A stretch of 64,000 bases of DNA from Planctomycetota bacterium. GTDB lineage: Bacteria > Planctomycetota > Planctomycetia > Pirellulales > PALSA-1355. The stretch spans positions 116,182 to 180,181 of the forward strand of contig QQVE01000018.1 in the NCBI GenBank assembly GCA_003389325.1, given 5' to 3'. The notes under the pieces are model-generated. The model did no database searches, was not told where the DNA came from, and saw nothing but the letters and a program-made list of their open reading frames with translations. Shown in pieces: positions 6,972-15,813 of the stretch. Every line of letters starts with the position of its first letter. Position 1 is the first letter of the stretch. The position numbers and the translations under genes were made by a program.

Positions 6972-7757
6972 ATGCGATATTGCGTGATTTGGACTGGGCT
7001 GATTCTCTTAGGATGTGCCCAATGTTTTGGTCAGTGGTCGCAACTTACTCAGCCTGAACTGCGGGAATTCACAGAACAATCTGTAAGGAATCGCGTCATT
7101 GTGGTCAGCCCACCGCAAGTTAATCGGCCGAGATTGGCGGGCGGCTCACATCGTCTATCAATCTACATGGGGATGGCTTTTCCTACAGAACTAACAAACG
7201 ACAAGCTATTTGACCGTGTTCTCGCCCAGCAGTTCCAAGTAACCATAATCAGACTCTACCGGAATCAGCCAGGCATGGTGCGGTGGTGGGCTCCAACCTT
7301 GACGACGGTTGAGGGCAAGATTCAACAAATGTTAGATGTGTTGGCCGCGCGAAACTGGAGCGATGCTCAGAAGTCAACAGCACTCGACCGAATCGAAGCC
7401 GACATCGGTGCCACCTACGAAGCATTCTTCTTGCGATGGGCACAGCTCGAAAATGCAGGAGATTGGCAATTTGAATACAAGACGATGGCAGCCTATGGGG
7501 TTGAGATTGTGACTGAGCCTCCCGGTGCTGTTGTCCACTACATCATGGCAGGTAGTTGGGATTTGTATCAGCTTGGTCGAAGGAACGGTAAGAACGTACC
7601 GAAACCCGCTTGGGAACAGGCATCCGGGAATTCAGTGACCTTGATCGGAAAGTACTATTTCCATGCCCAGTTCGAGAACTCTCAAACCAAAGTGATCGGG
7701 CCGATTCTGATAAATCGCGGTCGATCCCTCGTTTTTACTCCACGAGGGTTGCGCTGA
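6972..7757 (+). CDS. Exported prophage cargo protein with PEGA-like C-terminal segment (261 aa)
   Basis: The ATG at 6972 follows a GAGG Shine-Dalgarno. Residues 1-20 are a signal sequence (RYCVIWTGLILLGCAQC). The LLGC around Cys15 could be a lipobox, but ordinary signal peptidase cleavage is also possible. The middle is soluble and mixed. At about residue 177, VEIVTEPPGAVVHYI resembles the opening of PEGA domains, short extracytoplasmic beta modules. The gene is one base upstream of a membrane protein gene and lies between the phage terminator and integrase, in visibly lower-GC DNA. This is the usual place for lysogenic-conversion or phage-exclusion genes. Function is unknown. Confidence 0.65.
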   Translation: MRYCVIWTGLILLGCAQCFGQWSQLTQPELREFTEQSVRNRVIVVSPPQVNRPRLAGGSHRLSIYMGMAFPTELTNDKLFDRVLAQQFQVTIIRLYRNQPGMVRWWAPTLTTVEGKIQQMLDVLAARNWSDAQKSTALDRIEADIGATYEAFFLRWAQLENAGDWQFEYKTMAAYGVEIVTEPPGAVVHYIMAGSWDLYQLGRRNGKNVPKPAWEQASGNSVTLIGKYYFHAQFENSQTKVIGPILINRGRSLVFTPRGLR

Positions 7758-7758
7758 T

Positions 7759-8328
7759 ATGTCGAGGCTTTGGCAGTTTGCCACAGATGTAAGTACGCCG
7801 TTACTTCTAGTGCCAAAGTTCGCGGCGGCTGTGTCAATTGGAATCGGGATTGCCGGCTTTGTTCCTCCAGTACGGTCACAATCAGCCGCAATAACGGTCA
7901 TTGTTGTAGGCTTGCTGATTCTGGCCGGCCTCTCCTATACGCTGTGGACTGCCGCGACCATCGCCAAGACGACAACGGTTCTAATCGCCTCAATCGTGGC
8001 GTTCGCGGCGTCTTTGCTTGCATACTTTGTCTTCGATGAGAATTTCGTGGTTATCTTCGACGACCAGCCGAATAAGCCGATCATAGTTGGTTTTGTCCTC
8101 TTGGACGGTCCGGCCGCGTTGCGAGAAAGCGATCCGACGCTGTATACGGACAAGGAGCTACTCGACCGATATCAGAGGGAGCCCGAACGGATTTGGACAA
8201 AGGGTAGCCTTGCAACGATTCGGATTTCATTCCTGGCGGCATGGACAGCACTGTGGCTGTCCCCCTTCGCCTTTCTTGCCGGCTGCCTTGCCATTGAAGA
8301 ACGAAGGCGAGCACGGCGCAGGCACTAA
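7759..8328 (+). CDS. Multi-pass membrane protein, partner of the exported cargo protein (189 aa)
   Basis: The start lies one base after the stop of the preceding gene. Hydrophobic segments are visible at about residues 20-37 (FAAAVSIGIGIAGFV), 44-66 (AITVIVVGLLILAGLSYTLW), 70-92 (TVLIASIVAFAASLLAYFV) and 158-180 (WTALWLSPFAFLAGCLAI). Between the third and fourth lies an acidic soluble stretch of about 60 residues. The C-terminus is strongly basic (EERRRARRRH) and therefore probably cytoplasmic. No family is recognised. With its exported partner it could form an envelope-located phage-exclusion or immunity unit; this is inference from context only. Confidence 0.6.
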   Translation: MSRLWQFATDVSTPLLLVPKFAAAVSIGIGIAGFVPPVRSQSAAITVIVVGLLILAGLSYTLWTAATIAKTTTVLIASIVAFAASLLAYFVFDENFVVIFDDQPNKPIIVGFVLLDGPAALRESDPTLYTDKELLDRYQREPERIWTKGSLATIRISFLAAWTALWLSPFAFLAGCLAIEERRRARRRH

Positions 8329-8338
8329 GGGTGGAGTG

Positions 8339-9493
8339 CTAGGCAAGAGCCGCCCAAATATGATCCGTTGCCGACTTGTCCCAGTTGCCGTAGTGCTTTT
8401 GGCAAACCTCAACGGAGTTGCCGAGCATCTTGGCAACCGTCTGAATGCTGACCGGCCTTCCGGTTGCGGTCGCGGTTCCTTCCAACAGCCTCTTGGCTCG
8501 CGTATGGCGCGTGCTGTAAACGCAGGCGTCATCGTCTAACTTGATTCCGTCCTTTGCGAGGCGATTCTTGATCCTGCGAAAGCGAGCCGACAAGTTTTGA
8601 ATCGTCCAAGGCGTGTCGGTCGAAGCCCGGAAGATTCGCCCGGTTGGGTGGAGCCGCATTTGTTGGCGAACAATCTCGATAATCTCAGGATCGGAAATGA
8701 AGATTGTGCGCAATATGCGCGTCTTGCATTCGTGCGGTTGAAACGTCCAAGTCATCTTGTCGCCCAAGTCGTGAACATGTTGAGCCGTCAACTTGGCAAA
8801 CTCGATTCCCGGCCGCGCGCCAGTTGCAATCAAAACCTTGACCGCGAGGGCGAATGATGGCTTTGCGCGCCGATAGATGGCTTGCTCTTGCTCTAGCGTT
8901 AGGTATGTCGCCCTAGCATTAGGCTTCGGTGTCTTGAATCCTTTGATAGGGTTGCGGCTGATGAGGTCGGACTCGACGGCCGCATTGAGGGCGCGCTTGA
9001 TGGCTTGAATCTGAGTCCGAATCGAACCATTCCATTCCGCGTGCGCGGCAATCCAATCTTCGATATGGTGCTTTTTCAACTCGCCAACAGTGAGGTGCCC
9101 GTAACCGTCGTGAATCTTGTCTTTCGGCTTGGCTTCGCGTTCCTTCCCCATGAATCGTGGAGGCAAGCCAGTGCAAAAGTCGAACAAGATTCGGCTACGG
9201 ATTTCAAACGTTCGCCCGTTAGTCGAACGCAAGTAGCGTTCGCACACTTCCCAAACCTTGATCGTGTCGGCCGGCTCGCCATTGGGTGCTGCTGGCTGCT
9301 GGACTAATTGACGGGCATAGGCCAGCTTGGCGGCTTCATCGTCGGCCGGGTCGCGTAGCCGCTCGCCAGCTTCATCGGTCAGCCATTGGAACTTGCCCTT
9401 TGAATCCTTGAACTGCCACCCGCGACCCACGCGGAAGAAATACCCCTTGTTCCGGCTTCCCTGCCGACGCCCCTTGCGCCGGACTTTCGCCAT
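8339..9493 (-). CDS. Tyrosine recombinase / phage integrase
   Basis: This 384-residue enzyme catalyses site-specific recombination between phage and bacterial attachment sites. A basic N-terminus with an arm-binding-like region is followed by a core-binding helical domain (about 80-190). The catalytic domain (about 200-380) shows Arg227 in ATGARPGIEF, Lys257 in HECKTR, Arg329 in YSTRHT, and the nucleophile Tyr368 in QKHYGNW. The usual His three residues before the second Arg is Tyr326, and the LGHS box reads LGNS, so two secondary positions differ from the textbook set. The start lies 152 nt from tRNA-Arg, the expected integration locus, with tandem repeats between. Confidence 0.92.
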   Translation of the reverse strand: MAKVRRKGRRQGSRNKGYFFRVGRGWQFKDSKGKFQWLTDEAGERLRDPADDEAAKLAYARQLVQQPAAPNGEPADTIKVWEVCERYLRSTNGRTFEIRSRILFDFCTGLPPRFMGKEREAKPKDKIHDGYGHLTVGELKKHHIEDWIAAHAEWNGSIRTQIQAIKRALNAAVESDLISRNPIKGFKTPKPNARATYLTLEQEQAIYRRAKPSFALAVKVLIATGARPGIEFAKLTAQHVHDLGDKMTWTFQPHECKTRILRTIFISDPEIIEIVRQQMRLHPTGRIFRASTDTPWTIQNLSARFRRIKNRLAKDGIKLDDDACVYSTRHTRAKRLLEGTATATGRPVSIQTVAKMLGNSVEVCQKHYGNWDKSATDHIWAALA

Positions 9494-9566
9494 TGATTTG
9501 ACCCCAGTAGGATGAGACGTGTAGTTGAGACTGGACTAATACGCCGGGCAGGCACAACCGGTTGCA

Positions 9567-9590
9567 AAATTTAGTGCCAAATTTAGTGCC
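9567..9590. repeat. Tandem 12-bp repeats between integrase and tRNA, candidate arm-type sites
   Basis: AAATTTAGTGCC occurs twice head to tail (9567-9578 and 9579-9590). A looser inverted pair containing TGGACTA (near 9530) and TAGTCCA (9600-9606) flanks it. Short direct repeats between an integrase gene and the attachment core are typical of integrase arm-binding sites. Function is inferred. Confidence 0.5.
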
Positions 9591-9645
9591 ATCGCCATCT
9601 AGTCCAACTCTAATACACGGTAAAGCAAGGGTCAAATCGACAAAC

Positions 9646-9718
<73 letters not shown>

Positions 9719-9747
9719 TTCTCGTCTCCTGCGTCGTCCCACCCGGC

Positions 9748-11448
9748 TTAGCGAGGTGGCTCTCCCGAGACCCGCACGGAATCAATCAGGTAGCCGGCCG
9801 CGTCAGGCGAGTCGGCCCGCGAGCGTAGTCGCAGGTAGGAAACGCCGCCAAAAGCGTCGCTTTGCTGCGCAATCACGCCGGCCGGCTGGCCGTTGAGCGC
9901 GACTTCGCACCGGCGGTTCGTGAGGTCCCATTGTAGCTGCAAGGTCGACCATTGGTCGGCGGGCAGCGTCGTCTCGCCGAGCTTGCCGCTGGGCGGAATC
10001 GTCAGCCGAAACACGGCCTCGCTTTCGCCGCGCTCGTCGCTGGGGTTGAAAAACCGATCGTTCAAGCAGACGTCGATGCCGGCCGATCCAGGGCGGGGGA
10101 GGATGCGCAAATCAAGGCACCCCGCGTCGCGGCCTGCGAAGTTCCACGAGGCACAGTCCGCTTCGCGCTGGTCGGGCCGCCGGACGTGCAACGCCAACGC
10201 GCCCGCTCGCGTCGGATGTTCGACCAGCACGGGGCCTTCGCAGCGATCGCGCCAATAGCCGGTTGCCGGGCCGAAGGGCTTCCACACGTGCCACGCCTCC
10301 AACCCCTGCGAAAAGTCGTCGGCCTGGTCCTGCTCCAGCAGCCAGTCGGGATCGACGAGGATCATCGTCTTGCGATTTCCCTGACCGGTGACCAGCACAA
10401 TCTCGCCGTCCGGTCCCACGGCAAGCTGGGGGTACGCCGTGCCGCGATCGCCGCTCGGCGGCGGAGAGTCATTGCGGTAAGGGTCGCGGTAGACCTCGCG
10501 GAACCCGTGCCACGTCTTTCCCTCGTCGGCCGAGAGTGCGGCGTGCAAGGCATCGCGTCCGCCGTAAACGCCCGCGCCCTCGTGCCGGGGCGGCATCTCG
10601 CAGTTGTTCCAGACGAGCACGATCCGCCCGTCGGGCAACCGATCGAGCGCCGCCGGCGAGGTCGAGGAGTGAAAAGGCGAGGGTTCGGCCGCCGTCCAGT
10701 TCACGCCGTCTTCGGAAAACGATTCGTACAGGAAACCGGTTTGCGTGCGCATCAGCATCCACACGCGTCCGTCGTTCAGCTCCAGCACGGTTGGCTCGAT
10801 GGCGCCGTAGTTGTTGCCGTTGTATCCCGGTTGGCAGGGCGAGGTGAGTTTCGCCGGCGAGAGGTGCCACGAGTCTCCCCCGTCGTCGGAGTAGACCACG
10901 GTCGTGTAGTTCAGCCCGGTGCTGGGAGCCACTTCCTCGCCGGGCCGCTTCCAGGCGGCGAACGGCACGACGATGCGGCCGCTGGACAATTGCTTGATGT
11001 CCATCACGGCCCCGCAGTATCCCTCCCAGATCCGCTCGGGTTTCGTCCAGGCACGTTGCCCGTCGGTCGTGCGGCAGTGCCACAGGTCGATGAAGCGCGT
11101 TTCGGCCGGCTTTCCTTCGCCCCGGGCATGAACCAGGATCAAGTGAATTTCGCCAGCCGCGTCGAGCAGGCTGAGTCCCCCGCCCATGCTCTTGATCGGC
11201 AGATTGCATTCCAGTTGCGGCGGACTCCACGTGCGGCCGCCGTCCTCGGAACGGACCGAGACAATCTTCCCATTGGAAGCACGAAAAGCGCGCAGTGAAC
11301 CGTCCGACACCGCGATAGGGCGCGTCCGCGGCCCGGCAGGCACGTGCTGCGGCTCGGCAGCCCGCGTAGCCGACGACGTCTGGCTTGCGACGGCAAGCGC
11401 GAGCAGCAGAACGAGATGGCAATATGAGATCTTCGAGCGTTTGATCAT
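9748..11448 (-). CDS. Exported sialidase-like (BNR/Asp-box) protein
   Basis: The start at 11448 gives a clear signal peptide (MIKRSKISYCHLVLLLALAV, cleavage near ATRAAEP). An in-frame extension to 11550 would bury it. The 566-residue product has a beta-propeller at about residues 30-370 with Asp-box motifs such as SEDGGRTWS, SDDGGDSWH, SEDGVNWT and SADEGKTWH. The C-terminal 190 residues look like a concanavalin-type beta-sandwich. Family members hydrolyse terminal sialic acids or act on other glycans, and many planctomycete homologues are uncharacterised. A related gene is transcribed divergently 174 nt away. Confidence 0.8.
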   Translation of the reverse strand: MIKRSKISYCHLVLLLALAVASQTSSATRAAEPQHVPAGPRTRPIAVSDGSLRAFRASNGKIVSVRSEDGGRTWSPPQLECNLPIKSMGGGLSLLDAAGEIHLILVHARGEGKPAETRFIDLWHCRTTDGQRAWTKPERIWEGYCGAVMDIKQLSSGRIVVPFAAWKRPGEEVAPSTGLNYTTVVYSDDGGDSWHLSPAKLTSPCQPGYNGNNYGAIEPTVLELNDGRVWMLMRTQTGFLYESFSEDGVNWTAAEPSPFHSSTSPAALDRLPDGRIVLVWNNCEMPPRHEGAGVYGGRDALHAALSADEGKTWHGFREVYRDPYRNDSPPPSGDRGTAYPQLAVGPDGEIVLVTGQGNRKTMILVDPDWLLEQDQADDFSQGLEAWHVWKPFGPATGYWRDRCEGPVLVEHPTRAGALALHVRRPDQREADCASWNFAGRDAGCLDLRILPRPGSAGIDVCLNDRFFNPSDERGESEAVFRLTIPPSGKLGETTLPADQWSTLQLQWDLTNRRCEVALNGQPAGVIAQQSDAFGGVSYLRLRSRADSPDAAGYLIDSVRVSGEPPR

Positions 11449-11622
11449 GGGTGTCGGCCTCCAGCGATGCCAGTGCGTTTCCGGACACCAGACTAGCACG
11501 CCGCGGCGCGACGCGCAACTATGGAGTGATTGTGCTGCCCGATGCGGCAATCGCTTGATCGTGCATCGAGATGGTCCATACTGGGGAACGAGAGTCGTTT
11601 ACTTCGGTCGAAGGAATCGTCG

Positions 11623-12807
11623 ATGCGAAACATGATCGTATGCGTTGCGGCGAGCCTGGTAGTGCTCGCGGGGCCAATCGCTTCGCTGGACACGGCACGC
11701 GGCGCCGAGCCCGGTCGCTCGGGGCGCATCCTCGCCGGCGCCTGGGTTCCCGAGGACACGCACCAGATCGATTTTGCCAATCTGCCGAAGATCGCCAGCC
11801 GGCACGTGGTCGTCAGCGACGTGCGTGCCGCCGGCGGGGTCAATCAGCACAACTACCTCGTGCATCACGACGGCAAGTTCTGGGTCATGTGGAGCGACGG
11901 CCCAGGCGTCGAAGACCGCGTGGGGCAACGGGTCAAGTTCGCCACCAGCCCCGACGGGCTCCGGTGGAGCGACCCGAAGTACCTGACTCCCGAGCCGCCG
12001 GGCTCCGGACCCAAGTCGGAGCACTATGGCACGCGCACTCCCGAGGGGCTGCGCTGGATCGCCCGCGGCTTCTGGCAGCGCGACGGCGAGCTGTTGGCCC
12101 TGGCCTCGCTGGACGAAGCCGCGGGCTTCTTCGGGCCGAGCCTCGAACTGCATGCGTTCCGCCTGGCCGCTGACGGAACGTGGCACGATTTGGGCCCCAT
12201 CGTCGACAACGCGATCAACAACTTCCCGCCCAAGAAGCTTCCCACCGGGCAGTGGATGATGTCGCGGCGTCCGCACGACTACAAGCGCGTGGGCGTGCAT
12301 TTCCTCGTCGGCGGTGTGGAGCGACTCGACCGTTGGGAGTCGTTTCCGGTGCTGGGCTCGAGCAGCGAGCTGTCGGCCGAAGAGCCCCTGTGGTGGACGT
12401 TGCCCGATGGCAAGCTTGTCGCGCTGTTTCGCGACAATGCGCGCAGCGGCTTCCTGTACCGCTCGTTTTCCGAGGACGACGGCCGCACCTGGACAAAGCC
12501 GCAGCGCACGAATTTTCCGGACGCCACGTCGAAGATCTTCGGCTTGCGACTCGACGACGGCCGCTACGTGCTGATCTCGAACGCCAATCCCCGCAAGCGC
12601 GATCCGCTGGTCCTTTCGGTCAGCGACGACGGCGTGGTCTTCCGGGCCATGGGCTACCTGGTCGGCGGACGCCGCGTCGACTACCCGCACGCTATCCAGC
12701 AGGGCGACTTCCTGCTGGTGGCCTTCTCGGGCGGCAAGCAGAGCGTCGAGGTGCTCAAAATTCCGCTAACTGAGATTGACGAATTGTCGGGCCGCGGCGT
12801 CGAATAG
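11623..12807 (+). CDS. Exported sialidase-family BNR repeat protein
   Basis: The ATG at 11623 follows AAGGA and begins a signal peptide (MRNMIVCVAASLVVLAGPIA, cleavage near ARGAEP). The 394-residue mature region is a single propeller with Asp-box-like elements (SPDGLRWSDP, SEDDGRTWTKP, SDDGVVFR). It lacks the C-terminal sandwich of the divergent neighbour. Substrate cannot be stated: catalytic Arg/Tyr positions of true sialidases were not aligned, so it may act on another sugar or bind only. Confidence 0.75.
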   Translation: MRNMIVCVAASLVVLAGPIASLDTARGAEPGRSGRILAGAWVPEDTHQIDFANLPKIASRHVVVSDVRAAGGVNQHNYLVHHDGKFWVMWSDGPGVEDRVGQRVKFATSPDGLRWSDPKYLTPEPPGSGPKSEHYGTRTPEGLRWIARGFWQRDGELLALASLDEAAGFFGPSLELHAFRLAADGTWHDLGPIVDNAINNFPPKKLPTGQWMMSRRPHDYKRVGVHFLVGGVERLDRWESFPVLGSSSELSAEEPLWWTLPDGKLVALFRDNARSGFLYRSFSEDDGRTWTKPQRTNFPDATSKIFGLRLDDGRYVLISNANPRKRDPLVLSVSDDGVVFRAMGYLVGGRRVDYPHAIQQGDFLLVAFSGGKQSVEVLKIPLTEIDELSGRGVE

Positions 12808-13051
12808 CTAAACGACGATTCGGGGGGGCGGACGGCTCAGGGGTTCTAGTGAGCTCTTGATGCCTTCGGTCGCTCCAGGTTCCTCAGACCCCGGCGCGTC
12901 GCGGACCGGTCGTGCCGACATTGGTGGCGGCTCACCGATTCCTAACGGAACATTTGCGCTTGCCTCACGAGACTCGGCTCACCGAAACCGAGAATTGTGA
13001 GTACACTCAAGCCGGAAATCCGCGGCGAGCCATTGAGCAGAGAGTCCCGCC

Positions 13052-14383
13052 GTGCACTCGCGGTACTACGTCAAACCCTACCGGTTTCAGCCTCCCGATC
13101 GACGGACGATTTGGGCCCATCTGGCGCGCCCCTACGTGGCGCCGTATGTCCGCCGCGCATTCGGCACCGAGCTGAGCGAAGTGACGGGGCTCGAGCACCT
13201 GCAGGCCTCGCTCGATCGGCAGGCGGGGATCTTGCTGGCGGCCAACCATTGCCGCTCGGCCGATCCGCTAGTGCTGGGCATGGCGGGCGCTAGGATTCGC
13301 CGCTTCTTTTACTACCTGGCGTCGTTCCACCTGTTCCAGCAGCCGCGGCTCGAGGTGTGGAAGCTGCGCGGTTTCGGGGCGATGAGTGTCCTGCGCGACA
13401 CGGCCGATCATCAGGCGCTGCGCGCGTGCATCCAGATCCTGACCGAAGCACGCCGGCCGCTGGTCGTGTTTCCCGAGGGCACGTACTACCGCCGCAACGA
13501 CAGCGTGGGCCCGCTGCAACACGGCGTCTCGCTCATCTGCCGCCGCGCGGCACATGCCACGCGTCGCCCGATCGTGATTCACCCGGTCGCGATCAAGTAC
13601 TGGTTCATCGACGATGCCGAAGCCGCGCTAGCGCGCCGCGTGACGCGACTGGAGCTTCAGTTCCGGATTCCGCCGGCGCCCGGAATGAGCCTGCTTGCGC
13701 GGGTGTTGCGCATCAGCGACCATGCCCTGGGGCTGTGGGAGCAGGAGTTTCTGGGGCGCACGAATGCCGGCACGCTCAGCGAGCGCACCCAGCAACTGGC
13801 GCATACGTTGCTGCAAAGCATCGAGCCGCGCGACAACGTCGTGCCCGAGGGAAGCATCATCGAGCGCGTGCGGCGACTGCGGCGATCGCGCGTGAATCGC
13901 ATCGCGCAGTTGGGCCAGCGCCGCGTTGCCGATCCGACGCTCTGCCACGAGATGGATATCTTGTACCTGTGCCAGCTCTTGTTCTCGCAGTCTCCCGACT
14001 ACCTCGACGGCGCTCCGTCCATCGAGCGGATCGGCGAGACCGTCCAGCGGTTGGAAGAAGACTGGTTCGACATGGATTGCCCCGTGGCTCCCATGACGGC
14101 CGTCGTTCAGTTTGGACCGGCCATCGATGCCCGAGCGTTTTCCGACCAGCCGGCTCGGCGCGATCAATTGACCGCCGCGCTCGGCGAGGCCATGAGCGAA
14201 ACCCTCGCGCAGGTTGTCGCGCGCGGGCGTCCCACGCTGCCGCGGCGGCGCGGGCGGCGGACCACTCGCGAGTTTCAGCCGGTCCATCCGATGATTTCGC
14301 TCGACGAGGCGATCGGCCGCTTCCATAGCTCGTCGGCAGCCTTCCGCGGCTGGGAGGCCGCCCTCGGCGCTTCGCAGGCCTAG
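13052..14383 (+). CDS. PlsC-type acyltransferase (1-acyl-glycerol-3-phosphate acyltransferase-like)
   Basis: The GTG start gives 443 residues. The acyltransferase signatures are clear: HCRSAD at about residues 71-76 (HX4D catalytic pair) and FPEGTYYR at about 140-147. Members transfer acyl chains from acyl-CoA or acyl-ACP to lysophospholipid-type acceptors at the membrane. The last 200 residues extend beyond a minimal PlsC domain and are Arg-rich and helical with no recognised domain. There is no signal peptide. It stands alone between the sialidase-like and sulfatase genes. Confidence 0.8.
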   Translation: MHSRYYVKPYRFQPPDRRTIWAHLARPYVAPYVRRAFGTELSEVTGLEHLQASLDRQAGILLAANHCRSADPLVLGMAGARIRRFFYYLASFHLFQQPRLEVWKLRGFGAMSVLRDTADHQALRACIQILTEARRPLVVFPEGTYYRRNDSVGPLQHGVSLICRRAAHATRRPIVIHPVAIKYWFIDDAEAALARRVTRLELQFRIPPAPGMSLLARVLRISDHALGLWEQEFLGRTNAGTLSERTQQLAHTLLQSIEPRDNVVPEGSIIERVRRLRRSRVNRIAQLGQRRVADPTLCHEMDILYLCQLLFSQSPDYLDGAPSIERIGETVQRLEEDWFDMDCPVAPMTAVVQFGPAIDARAFSDQPARRDQLTAALGEAMSETLAQVVARGRPTLPRRRGRRTTREFQPVHPMISLDEAIGRFHSSSAAFRGWEAALGASQA

Positions 14384-14484
14384 CGTGTCGGGCAACTTCG
14401 GCGGCATTCGATCGTTGCTGCCGCTGGCGCCGCGAACTTAGAATGGCGCGCTCGGTCCCCTGTCTGTCCCGAGCGAGGAGTGCC

Positions 14485-15807
14485 ATGTCTGCTTCCCTGT
14501 TGCTTGTCGCGATGCTGGCGGCGGTTGCCGCACCCGCGGAAAACGCCCGGCCAAACGTCGTGTTGATCGTAGCCGACGACCTGGGTTGGGCCGACGTGGG
14601 CTACCACAACCCCGAGATTCGCAGCCCAAACATCGACCGCCTGGTGAAGACGGGCATCGAGCTCGATCTGCACTACGTCCAACCGCAGTGCACGCCCACG
14701 CGCGTAGCGCTGATGACCGGCCGCTACCCCAGCCGCTTCGGCCGCCATTGTACGCAAGCTTCGAACGAGAAGGCCCTGCCCGACGGCACGCCCACCTTGT
14801 CCTCGCTGCTCAAGCAGGCCGGCTACGATACGGCCCTGGTGGGCAAGTGGCACTTGGGTTCCAAGCCTGAGTGGGGTCCCAACCACTTCGGTTTCGACTA
14901 TTCGTACGGTTGCCTGGCGGGCGCCACGGGCATCTACGACCATCGCTACCGTCTGACGCGGCCCGAGTTCACTCGCACGTGGCACCGCAACGAGGAGTTC
15001 ATCGACGAAGAAGGGCACGTCACCGATCTCGAGGCCCGCGAGGCCGTGGCCTGGATCGAGAAGCAGCGCGAGGAACCGTTCTTCCTGTACCTGCCGTTTC
15101 AGGCGGTCCACGTGCCGCTGGTCGAGCCGGATCGCTACCTGGAGGCCAACGCACACATCGACTACGCCGACCGGCGGCTCTTTGCGGCGGCGGTCACGCA
15201 CCTCGACGAAGCGATCGGCAAAGTGGTCGACGCCCTCGACCGGACCGGGCAGCGCGAAAACACGCTAATCATTTTTACTTCCGACAACGGCGGGCTGCAC
15301 AACCACCGCGGCGACACGTACCCGCCGCCGGATCCCAAGCTCGAAAACTTCAGCAGCAACCTGCCGCTGCGGGGACAGAAATCGCAGACCTACGAAGGCG
15401 GCATGCGCGTGCCGGCGTTTGCGAACTGGCCGGGATATCTGAAGCCCGGAGTGCGCGACATGCCGATGCACGCCGTCGATTGGCTGCCGACGATCCTGGG
15501 GTTGATCGATATCAAAACCGAAGACGCCTGGCACCTGGACGGGCAGAACGTATGGCCCGCGCTGGCCGCCTACGAGAGCAATTCGGACCCGCGCACGCTG
15601 TATTGGGTGTGGGGGGCTCGACGCCAGCGCGTGGCCCTGCGGCACGGCGGCTGGAAGATCCTGCGACCGGGCCCGGAGGCCGACTTCGAGCTGTACAACG
15701 TAGCTAAGGACCCGTACGAGAAGACCGATCTGTCCGATTCGCACCCGGAACAACTGGCCGAGATGAAGAAACGCTTTGCGGCAGAAAAGGCCAAAGATGC
15801 TCTGTGA
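14485..15807 (+). CDS. Exported sulfatase (arylsulfatase family, formylglycine-dependent)
   Basis: The ATG at 14485 follows GAGGAG at 4 nt and opens a signal peptide (MSASLLLVAMLAAVAAPAEN); an upstream ATG at 14443 is less suitable. Metal-binding IVADDLGWAD comes early. CTPTR is the C-x-P-x-R motif whose Cys is converted to formylglycine. GKWHLG and FTSDNGG are further sulfatase signatures. At 440 residues it is a normal family length. It hydrolyses sulfate esters in the periplasm, probably of sulfated polysaccharides, a planctomycete hallmark. An anaerobic sulfatase-maturing or FGE partner is not in the window. Confidence 0.92.
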   Translation: MSASLLLVAMLAAVAAPAENARPNVVLIVADDLGWADVGYHNPEIRSPNIDRLVKTGIELDLHYVQPQCTPTRVALMTGRYPSRFGRHCTQASNEKALPDGTPTLSSLLKQAGYDTALVGKWHLGSKPEWGPNHFGFDYSYGCLAGATGIYDHRYRLTRPEFTRTWHRNEEFIDEEGHVTDLEAREAVAWIEKQREEPFFLYLPFQAVHVPLVEPDRYLEANAHIDYADRRLFAAAVTHLDEAIGKVVDALDRTGQRENTLIIFTSDNGGLHNHRGDTYPPPDPKLENFSSNLPLRGQKSQTYEGGMRVPAFANWPGYLKPGVRDMPMHAVDWLPTILGLIDIKTEDAWHLDGQNVWPALAAYESNSDPRTLYWVWGARRQRVALRHGGWKILRPGPEADFELYNVAKDPYEKTDLSDSHPEQLAEMKKRFAAEKAKDAL

Positions 15808-15813
15808 GCACGG

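Larger units (their letters stand above)
1..9645. mobile_element. Right portion of an integrated tailed-phage prophage (left end outside window)
   Basis: The block contains a tape measure protein, a LamG-like structural protein, a run of overlapping small genes typical of phage operons and a tyrosine recombinase. It ends just before an intact tRNA-Arg. Everything to the right of the tRNA is ordinary chromosomal content. The phage structural genes run rightward and the integrase runs leftward next to the tRNA. No head, portal, terminase, lysis or repressor gene lies within the window, so those must be to the left if the element is complete. The right boundary is inferred from the tRNA and integrase position. 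The exact attachment core cannot be fixed without the other end. Confidence 0.85.

Noticed and set aside
6773..7057. A 94-residue plus-strand frame starting just after the dyad
   Set aside because: It overlaps the well-supported start and signal peptide of the cargo gene at 6972 in another frame and lacks a good ribosome-binding site.
9721..9747. Possible second tRNA or CCA tail after tRNA-Arg
   Set aside because: The sequence after the discriminator base is TTCTCG and forms no cloverleaf; CCA is simply not encoded.
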